From: Avimonas intestinalis
GTDB taxonomy: Bacteria > Bacillota > Clostridia > Oscillospirales > Acutalibacteraceae
Length of the DNA stretch: 64,000 nucleotides
Direction of reading: 5' to 3'
NCBI GenBank assembly: GCA_904380375.1
Contig: CAJFID010000005.1
Coordinates: 34,619-98,618 of the forward strand
Each line of letters starts with the position of its first letter. Position 1 is the first letter of the stretch. This document shows positions 58,103 to 64,000 of this stretch, piece by piece. Under the pieces are notes generated by a model. That model did no database searches. It was given only the letters and a program-made list of their open reading frames with translations, and had not been told where the DNA came from. A program made the translations under genes and the position numbers.

Positions 58103-60598
58103 TCAGCGGGGAGAAAGGCGGGCGAAATTGGCCATGATCTTTTTGGTCCCCACCCGCTCAAAGGCGATTTCCAGCAGGGTGTCGTTGCCCATCGGGACGG
58201 CGCTGAGGATCTTGCCCGCGCCAAACACCTTATGGCTGACCAGGTCGCCCGGCTTCCAGTGCGCCGGCGGCGCGGCGGATGGGCAGCGGGCGGCCCCTCC
58301 CCCTGCAGAGATCCCCCCGCCGTCCAGCGGGCGGGCCGACCCGGCGGCCGGGAAGGCCGAGCCGCCGATGACCGAGCCGCCCTCGGCGCGGCCCACCGAT
58401 ACCGCGCGGCCGAAGCCGCCCCCCGTGGTGCCCGCGTGGGCGACCGAGGTGCGGCCTGCCGCATAGTAGGCGGCGTCGTAGGAACGCGCCGTATGCCCGT
58501 CTACCACCTCGGCCGGGATGTCCAGCAGGAAGCGGGAGGGGCGGTTGCGGCTGGTGGAGCCGTACAGCATCCGGCTGCTCGCGTTGGTGATGTACAGCTT
58601 TTCCTTGGCGCGGGTAATCGCCACATAGCACAGACGGCGGTCCTCTTCAAGCTCCTCCGGGTTGAAAGTCGACTGCATACTGGGAAAAATCTCGTCCTCA
58701 AAGCCGGGCAGGAAGACGACCGGGAACTCCAGCCCCTTGGCGGCGTGCATGGTCATCAGCACCACCGAATCCGCCCCCGCGTCGTAATTGTCCACATCGG
58801 TCATCAGCGCCGCTTCCTCCAAAAAGCCGGCCAGCTCGGGGAAGTCCTCCGGGCTGTTTTCTTCGTATCTCAGGATTGACGAGGCCAGCTCGTTGAGGTT
58901 TTCCACCCGGCCGGCCTCCTCCGGCCCGGCCTGCTCCCACATCGCCAGATAGCCGGTCGCCTCCAGCATGGTGGTGTAAAGGAGATGGAGGGAGATCTCC
59001 GGGTCGCCGGCCATCTCCCGCAGGCGGTCCATCAAATCGGTAAAAAGCCGCAGCTTATTTGCCGCGCGGGAAAGGGCGGGGTAGTCCGCGGCGTGGGCGA
59101 TCACCTCGTACACCGACACGCCCAGGCCGGCGGCGATCCCCGCGGCCTTGTCGACCGTCGCATCCCCGATGCCGCGCTTCGGCTCGTTGATAATGCGGCG
59201 GAGGGCTACCTCGTCGTCCGGGTTGTTCAGGAGCCGGAGGTACGCCATCGCGTCCCGCACCTCCTTGGTGTCGTAAAACCGGTGCCCGCCGATGATGCGG
59301 TAGGGCACGCCGCTTTCGGTCAGGGCATCCTCAATCACGTTGTGCTGGGCGTTGGCCCGGTAGAGGACTGCGAAATCGCTGTACCGGCGCCCCTCGCCCA
59401 CCCCGTCCTGGATGGTGTCCGCGATAAAGCGCGCCTCGTCGGCCTCGTTATCCAGGGTATGCAGGGAGAGCTTGTTCCCGTCCGGGTTTTCGGTCCAGAG
59501 GGTTTTGCCCTTGCGGTGCTGGTTTTTGGCGATGACGGCGTTGGCCGCGCTGAGGATATTGCCGGTCGAGCGGTAGTTCTGCTCCAGCCGGATTACGGCG
59601 CAGCCGGGGAACTGGTGTTCAAAGTTCAGGATGTTCTCAATCGTCGCACCCCGGAATTTGTAGATGCTCTGGTCGTCGTCCCCCACCACGCAGAGGTTTC
59701 CCGACCCGGCCGCCAGCATCCCGATAAACTGGTATTGGGCGTGGTTGGTGTCCTGGTATTCGTCAACCATCAGATAACGGAAACGGCGCTGGTATTTTTG
59801 CAGCACGTCCGGGCATTCCTGGAACAGCCGGACGGTTTGGCAGAGCAGGTCGTCAAAATCCATCGCGTCGGCCTCCTTCAGCCGGCGCTGGTACAGGCCG
59901 TAGGCTTCCGCCACCAGGCGGAGGCGCGCGTCGTAGCCCGCGGCGGTTTTGTACTCGTCGGGGGTGAGCAGCCCGTCCTTGGCCCGGCCGATTTCGGACA
60001 GGATCGCCTTATGGCCGAGCGTTTTTTCCTCTATGTTCAGCTGCTTCATGCAGTCCTTCATCAGCCGGCGGGAATCGTCGGTGTCGTAGATGGTAAAGTG
60101 GCTGGAGTAGCCCAGCCGCTCCCCATCCCGGCGCAGGATGCGGGCGCAGAAGGAATGGAAGGTGCTCGCCTGCACCTCACTGCCGCTCTCCTGCCCCAGG
60201 ATGCGTGAAATCCGCTCCTTGAGCTCCCCCGCCGCCTTATTGGTGAAGGTGATGGCCAGGATCCGCCAGGGCTCGCAGGGCTCCACCGCGCAGAGGGCGG
60301 CGGCCTGCCGCGCCTGTTCGGGGGAGGCGGTGCCCTCAGCCGCCGCTTCCAGCAGGGCCATCTCCTCCGGCGTCACGTCCGGGGGCGTCGCCGTGCTGTC
60401 GTAGGCTTTGCCGTATTTGACCAGATTGGCGATCCGGTTGACCAGCACCGTGGTCTTGCCGCTCCCCGCGCCGGCCAGGATCAGCAGGGGCCCCTCCGTA
60501 CAGAATACCGCCTCCCGCTGGCGGTCGTTCATACGGGAAAAATCCCGCTCCATCAGCTGCCGCCGCAGACGGCAAAAGGTCTGTGCCCATTCCGGCAT
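58103..60598 (-). CDS. pcrA: ATP-dependent DNA helicase PcrA/UvrD
   Basis: 831-residue superfamily-1 helicase. Motifs: Walker A AGAGSGKT at 42-49, motif Ia ITFTNKAAGELKERI, motif II VDEYQDTN, motif III GDDDQSIYKFRGA, motif IV LEQNYRST, motif V MTMHAAKGLEFPVVFLPG, and motif VI VAITRAKEKLYITNAS. The C-terminal tail (about 720-830) has a Gly/Ala-rich linker and ends with KPGDLVSHKVFGAGKILSAV, the PcrA RNA-polymerase-interaction-type domain. ATG 60598 has GGGAGGAG upstream; an upstream extension to 60691 was rejected. It is separated from oadB by a terminator. Confidence 0.96.
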   Translation of the reverse strand: MPEWAQTFCRLRRQLMERDFSRMNDRQREAVFCTEGPLLILAGAGSGKTTVLVNRIANLVKYGKAYDSTATPPDVTPEEMALLEAAAEGTASPEQARQAAALCAVEPCEPWRILAITFTNKAAGELKERISRILGQESGSEVQASTFHSFCARILRRDGERLGYSSHFTIYDTDDSRRLMKDCMKQLNIEEKTLGHKAILSEIGRAKDGLLTPDEYKTAAGYDARLRLVAEAYGLYQRRLKEADAMDFDDLLCQTVRLFQECPDVLQKYQRRFRYLMVDEYQDTNHAQYQFIGMLAAGSGNLCVVGDDDQSIYKFRGATIENILNFEHQFPGCAVIRLEQNYRSTGNILSAANAVIAKNQHRKGKTLWTENPDGNKLSLHTLDNEADEARFIADTIQDGVGEGRRYSDFAVLYRANAQHNVIEDALTESGVPYRIIGGHRFYDTKEVRDAMAYLRLLNNPDDEVALRRIINEPKRGIGDATVDKAAGIAAGLGVSVYEVIAHAADYPALSRAANKLRLFTDLMDRLREMAGDPEISLHLLYTTMLEATGYLAMWEQAGPEEAGRVENLNELASSILRYEENSPEDFPELAGFLEEAALMTDVDNYDAGADSVVLMTMHAAKGLEFPVVFLPGFEDEIFPSMQSTFNPEELEEDRRLCYVAITRAKEKLYITNASSRMLYGSTSRNRPSRFLLDIPAEVVDGHTARSYDAAYYAAGRTSVAHAGTTGGGFGRAVSVGRAEGGSVIGGSAFPAAGSARPLDGGGISAGGGAARCPSAAPPAHWKPGDLVSHKVFGAGKILSAVPMGNDTLLEIAFERVGTKKIMANFARLSPR

Positions 60599-60720
60599 AA
60601 CGCCTCTCCTCCCTATCTCTTCAACCGTTCCTCCCGTTGCGGGCCGCCCGACGCCGGAAGGCCGGCGGATTTGGGGCTTTCGCCCTGTCAAAATCCGTCC
60701 CCGCCCTTAGGGACGGAAAA

Positions 60721-60753
60721 GGGGAAAGAACGGACCGTATCCGCCCTTTCCCC
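60721..60753 (-). terminator. Terminator after oadB
   Basis: On the minus strand GGGGAAAGGGCGG pairs with CCGTTCTTTCCCC (one mismatch, one G-U) across seven bases, 21 nt after the oadB stop, then TTTTCC. Confidence 0.8.
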
Positions 60754-60773
60754 CGGATATTCCAATTGGTGAT

Positions 60774-62060
60774 TTATCCGAACAGCGTGAGCAGCACGCC
60801 GGCCGCCACAGCCGAGCCGATGACGCCGGATACGTTCGGGCCCATCGCGTGCATCAGCAGGAAGTTGCCCGGGTTCTCCTTCTGGCCGACCTTCTGGGAC
60901 ACACGGGCCGCCATCGGCACCGCGGACACACCGGCCGAGCCGATCAGCGGGTTGACCTTTCCCTTGGTGGCGACATACATCAGCTTACCGAACAGCACGC
61001 CGCCCGCCGTACCAAAAGAGAAGGCGACCAAGCCGAGCAGGATGATCAACACCGTACGGAGCTGTAAAAACGCCTGCGCGTTTGCCGTCGCGCCGACCGT
61101 CACCCCAAGGAAAATGGTGATGATGTTCATCAGCTCGTTCTGCGCCGTTTTGCTGATCCGCTCCACCACGCCGCTTTCGCGGAAGAGGTTGCCGAGCATC
61201 AGCATCCCCACCAGCGCCGCCGCACTCGGCAGCAGGAGGACGACGATCAGAGTGACGAAGATCGGGAACAGGATCTTCTCGGTCTTTGAGACCGGGCGGA
61301 GCTGATCCATCACGACCGAGCGTTCCTTTTTGGTGGTCAGCAGGCGCATGATCGGCGGCTGGATGATCGGCACCAGCGCCATATACGAATACGCTGCGAT
61401 TGCGATCGGGCCCAAAAGCTCCGGTGCCAGCTTGGTGGTCAGCCAGATGGCCGTCGGGCCGTCCGCGCCGCCGATGATACCGATCGAAGCCGCCTGCTGC
61501 TCATTAAAGTCGAGCGCTTCAATCCCTGTCAGGCTCAGCGCCATCGCGCCGAAGAAGGTGATGAAGATGCCAAGCTGGGCCGCCGCGCCGAGCAGGAAGC
61601 TCTTGGGGTTGGCGATCAGCGGGCCGAAATCGGTCATACAGCCGATGCCCAGGAAGATCAGCGGCGGGTAAATACCGAATTTTACGCCCTGGTACAGGTA
61701 CCACAGCAGCCCGCCGGTTTCAAAATGCTGCCAGTAATACTGGCCGTTCATCTCAAAAATTGGATATACCTCATCGTAGATCCCCTGCTGTAGATGGGCC
61801 AGTTCCTGTGCATTCAGCGGATCAAGGAAATTACGCTGCGGATCCATCACCAGGCCAAGCGGCAGGTTGACCAGGAGCATGCCGAAGGCAATCGGAAGCA
61901 GGAGCAGCGGCTCAAACTGCTTCTTAATTGCCAGGTACATCAGGACGCAGGAAATGCCGATCATGATCAGGTTTTTCCAGCCGCCCTCTTGAAAATTGAA
62001 CAGTTTGGCAAAGCCAGACTGCGTAAGGATATCTTGAATTGCTTGCCAAAGCTCGCCCAT
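60774..62060 (-). CDS. oadB: Sodium ion-translocating decarboxylase, beta subunit
   Basis: 428-residue membrane subunit that couples decarboxylation of a carboxybiotin carrier to Na+ export. About ten helices; conserved blocks include GIGCMTDFGPLIANPKSFLL (the region with the functional Asp), GIIGGADGPTAIW, and NPLIGSAGVSAVPMAARVSQ near the end. ATG 62060 follows GAAAGGAC. It is preceded by oadG (97 nt). The alpha (carboxyltransferase) subunit and biotin carrier are not in the window. Substrate could be oxaloacetate, methylmalonyl-CoA or glutaconyl-CoA. Confidence 0.94.
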   Translation of the reverse strand: MGELWQAIQDILTQSGFAKLFNFQEGGWKNLIMIGISCVLMYLAIKKQFEPLLLLPIAFGMLLVNLPLGLVMDPQRNFLDPLNAQELAHLQQGIYDEVYPIFEMNGQYYWQHFETGGLLWYLYQGVKFGIYPPLIFLGIGCMTDFGPLIANPKSFLLGAAAQLGIFITFFGAMALSLTGIEALDFNEQQAASIGIIGGADGPTAIWLTTKLAPELLGPIAIAAYSYMALVPIIQPPIMRLLTTKKERSVVMDQLRPVSKTEKILFPIFVTLIVVLLLPSAAALVGMLMLGNLFRESGVVERISKTAQNELMNIITIFLGVTVGATANAQAFLQLRTVLIILLGLVAFSFGTAGGVLFGKLMYVATKGKVNPLIGSAGVSAVPMAARVSQKVGQKENPGNFLLMHAMGPNVSGVIGSAVAAGVLLTLFG

Positions 62061-62157
62061 TGCCGTCCGTCCTTTCGTGGGGGAGTCCCGTTTTCTTCTT
62101 TGACCATGCGCCGGCCCGCCGTCCTTTTCGATCAGGCGGGCTTCAAGGCGTATCCCG

Positions 62158-62577
62158 TCAGAAGGGGCGGGTGTTTTCCGCCAAGCCGGCAGCGGCCCAA
62201 ACCGGACGCCCGCCGGCCGCACGGGTGACGCGCCGCACGGCGTACCGTTTGCCCTCCGGCGCCAGCGAGGCCACCGCGGCCGCGATGGCGGCCACCACTT
62301 CCTCGCTGATCCCTTCCGCAACGACCGGGGCGGCCGGCGCCGGGGCGGAAACCGCAGGAGCTGCTGCCGCCGGCTTCGGTTCCGGCGGCGGGGCCGTCTT
62401 GCTCCCGGAACCGGACATAATCTTTCCAAACAGCCAGAAAATAAAGGTTAGCAAAATCAGTACGGCGAACACGACCACCAACCCGATCAGGACCGTCATG
62501 CCGGCATCGCCTAAAACCCCGCCCGCATTGCCTGCCGCGGTCAGCGCCCTGTATGCGTTTTCCATTTCCACGACCAT
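62158..62577 (-). CDS. oadG: OadG-family decarboxylase gamma subunit
   Basis: 139-residue protein with one N-terminal membrane helix (about 28-50: TVLIGLVVVFAVLILLTFIF), a Pro/Ala-rich linker (about 60-90) and a C-terminal conserved block (EEVVAAIAAAVASL, YAVRRVTRA, RPVWAAAGLAENTRPF). It anchors and assembles the decarboxylase complex with OadB. The start is ambiguous: ATG 62577, GTG 62571 or ATG 62565; the first is favoured by GGGAG six bases away. It is the first gene after the promoter at 62786-62814. Confidence 0.85.
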   Translation of the reverse strand: MVVEMENAYRALTAAGNAGGVLGDAGMTVLIGLVVVFAVLILLTFIFWLFGKIMSGSGSKTAPPPEPKPAAAAPAVSAPAPAAPVVAEGISEEVVAAIAAAVASLAPEGKRYAVRRVTRAAGGRPVWAAAGLAENTRPF

Positions 62578-62785
62578 TCCTTTCTCCCGGCCTGCAAGCG
62601 CCCCTCCGGAAAGCGGCCCCCAAGGCGCGGGGAACCGTCCGAACCGGCGCCGGCCTTTCCCCAAGCCCCCGTTGCAAAGGGCTTTCACCACGCGCTTTTC
62701 ACGCCGGCTCCGGATCGCTTGCAGCCAAATCTTGGGCAAAAGGAGGGGTAATCTCCATTCCCGCCCAGTATAAAAGAATGGTATT

Positions 62786-62814
62786 ATTATACCGTATCCG
62801 CCGCGGAAATGCAA
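62786..62814 (-). promoter_or_regulatory. Sigma-A promoter of oadG-oadB
   Basis: TTGCAT and TATAAT on the minus strand are spaced by exactly 17 nt, about 210 nt upstream of oadG. The leader of 209 nt contains no recognised riboswitch. Confidence 0.75.
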
Positions 62815-63126
62815 TTGAACGGCAAAAAATTTATGTACAGATTATGAAGAAACCACTTGAAAAACTTTCAGAGGATTGTGACGAAATATCCGTCCTTTCC
62901 TGCCCTTCTCCCTGTCGGATGATCCTCTCACGGCACACCTTGCCGGGAAAAGGCAGCCGTCCAGAAAAACGAGACCGGCCCCCGCCGGAAAAGCGCAAAG
63001 AAGGAAGGACCCCACGCGGTACCATTCGCCGGCAGAGCCGGTGGTATTACCTACGCGGACAAAGCCCTTTGGCCCTCGCGTTCCCGTCAGACAAGTAAGC
63101 AGGGTCTGGCAGCCGCGCTTAGACTG
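62815..63126. other. Intergenic region without a supported gene
   Basis: A plus-strand frame from ATG 62844 runs to about 63098 but lacks a ribosome site and family similarity, and its second half is Arg/Pro-rich random-looking text. No other signal is evident. Confidence 0.5.
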
Positions 63127-63276
63127 TCACTTGCCGCCCAAAAACGGACCGAGCTCATACATGGCCTGCTGCCGACTCGTCCGTTTTCCTTTCATGAGTT
63201 GGCAATACATTTTGCAATGTGGCCCGCATTCCTTCCTGCTGTATCCACATATGGTATTGACATGTCCGATTTGCAT
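63127..63276 (-). CDS. Hypothetical 49-residue Cys-rich small protein
   Basis: A 49-codon minus-strand ORF whose product has cysteines at 10, 17, 21 and 25 (CGYSRKECGPHCKMYC), followed by a basic segment (LMKGKRTSRQQAMYEL). The spacing is consistent with a small metal-binding knuckle. The ATG at 63276 is the only start in the open frame, but the ribosome site is weak. It is too short for most gene finders. It is not co-directional with any close partner except the next gene on the same strand. Function unknown; coding status moderate. Confidence 0.4.
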   Translation of the reverse strand: MQIGHVNTICGYSRKECGPHCKMYCQLMKGKRTSRQQAMYELGPFLGGK

Positions 63277-63371
63277 CTCTAAGCCACGCTTTAGAGGCTT
63301 AATTTATCCATATTTCTCAGCTTCCCTCCTGTAAGGGCGATATGGTTGTCTTAAAAATTGGTATAGAGACT

Positions 63372-63895
63372 TTAACTCTCGCAATATTTAGGTTCTTTCC
63401 GGCTCTTTTTACCGGCTTTCACCGGGACCCAAATTTCCCACCCATAATTCGGCAAATCCGCATTCCCCCCGGGAAACACTTCAAGATGCGGCATGGATGT
63501 GTCGCGGCTATACTGGCTTTGGGGAAACCATTCCGTTAATATGCGCGCATAGGCTTTTTCTACATTGTCAAAGCCTGTTCTCGAGTTTATGGTAAACACA
63601 ACCCAATCCGCGGCGGGAATGGTCTCAACGGTTAATCCGGCTGGGACTTTGTTTTTGGCTTCCGCTCCGATGATTGTCTTTGTCAACCCATCTTGGGACT
63701 CAAACTGGTAAGCTGCTGCTTGCCAGAATGGAGAGGTATAAAAGCTATCTCCATTGTTCCACAATATTTCATTGTATTCATCCATTAATTTACGCCATAA
63801 AGGAGACAGCCCGTCGTCAAGGAGACACTCGCTGCTTTCGTAACCGGATAATCCCATAATCTGAAAGCTTTCTTTTTTTCGATCCGAAATTTCAT
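63372..63895 (-). CDS. GyrI-like/effector-binding domain protein, apparent -1 frameshift
   Basis: The ATG at 63895 has AAGGAG (in 63901-63909) at normal spacing and starts MKFRIEKK, the usual N-terminus of AraC-type effector-binding (GyrI-like) proteins. The rest of the family sequence (SFQIMGLSGYESSE, then WRKLMDEYNEI, VETIPAADWVVFTI, PHLEVFPGG, YGWEIWVPVK) is in the -1 frame and open from 63857 down. The switch falls at GAA AAA AAG, the heptamer A_AAA_AAG (A-run 63873-63879), nine codons in. Unshifted translation stops after 36 residues. A one-base deletion, a sequencing error, transcriptional slippage or programmed frameshifting are all possible. The full product would be about 174 residues. 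Confidence 0.65.
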
Positions 63896-64000
63896 TTGTT
63901 CCACTCCTTGTATAATAAAGTAGTAGTGATTAGAGCCCCTCTCCAAGGGCTGTGTGCTACACTGTAAGGGATGCTGTGGATTGGTGTCACGCTCCTACCA

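Noticed and set aside
58985..60208. Plus-strand frame of 407 codons opposite pcrA
   Set aside because: Antisense shadow of the helicase; no recognisable domain or ribosome site.
60774..62429. Longer start for oadB at 62429
   Set aside because: The added 123 residues overlap oadG in another frame and are Arg/Pro-rich; ATG 62060 has a good ribosome site and the family start.
62844..63098. Plus-strand frame starting MKKPLEKLSEDCDE
   Set aside because: No ribosome site, random-looking Arg/Pro-rich second half and no family resemblance.
1..64000. CRISPR array, prophage, rRNA or tRNA genes
   Set aside because: No regularly spaced repeats of CRISPR type, no integrase or phage structural genes, and no cloverleaf or rRNA-like sequence was recognised.

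Overview
The window is bacterial chromosome with high GC and a strong preference for G or C at third codon positions. The gene set points to an anaerobic, spore-forming Firmicute of class Clostridia, probably the Oscillospiraceae/Ruminococcaceae group. The evidence is spoIIR, a pdaA-like deacetylase, the sepF-ylmH-divIVA division cluster, a V-type ATPase operon, beta and gamma subunits of a sodium-pumping decarboxylase, and a B12/MetH-activation protein. No rRNA, tRNA, CRISPR array or prophage was seen. Most of the window is ordinary core genome.

Layout. 1-3.9 kb (minus): Lrp regulator, aminotransferase, ispE, spoIIR (cut by the window edge), plus a PHP phosphatase. 4.1-5.9 kb (plus): an ACT-domain protein and its UPF0210 partner. 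6.1-15.3 kb (plus): a complete nine-gene V-type ATPase operon with a consensus-like promoter, structured leader, internal hairpins and a final terminator. 15.5-18.5 kb (plus): a solitary terpenoid-cyclase-fold protein and an ECF sigma/anti-sigma pair. 18.6-33.4 kb (minus): a long co-directional run from a promoter near 33.4 kb: miaB, ylbF-like, mutS, mutL, miaA, HlyD-like adaptor, yggS, sepF, ylmH, divIVA, lspA, rluD, Cof-type HAD. 33.7-40.6 kb (minus): Rrf2 regulator, rpoD, dnaG, dGTPase, HAD, yigZ, rpmE.

40.9-42.1 kb (plus) holds a DAHP synthase preceded by a promoter, a 38-codon leader peptide with three clustered Tyr codons and an intrinsic terminator, which looks like a tyrosine-sensing attenuator. 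42.2-47.5 kb (minus) is an accessory-looking block: a small secreted protein (DUF2712-like ending), a strong hairpin, then an anchored extracytoplasmic protein, three membrane proteins, an ABC ATPase and a second anchored protein, with 14-17 nt overlaps between several genes. 47.9-53.4 kb (minus): ATP-grasp ligase, CDF metal transporter, Cof phosphatase, NUDIX, and a LemA-TPM pair. 53.7-57.9 kb: patatin-like lipase, pdaA, B12-dependent activation protein, a 264-bp inverted-repeat-bounded IS remnant and a very cysteine-rich protein. 58.1-62.6 kb (minus): PcrA helicase and oadG-oadB. The right end has a 49-residue Cys-rich ORF and a GyrI-like gene whose reading frame breaks exactly at an A_AAA_AAG heptamer.

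The strongest leads are the Tyr-codon leader before the DAHP synthase, the secreted-protein/ABC locus, the slippery-site gene at the right edge, the IS-derived miniature element, and the structured spacers plus unusual proteolipid in the V-ATPase operon. All family assignments were made by reading motifs, without database searches.
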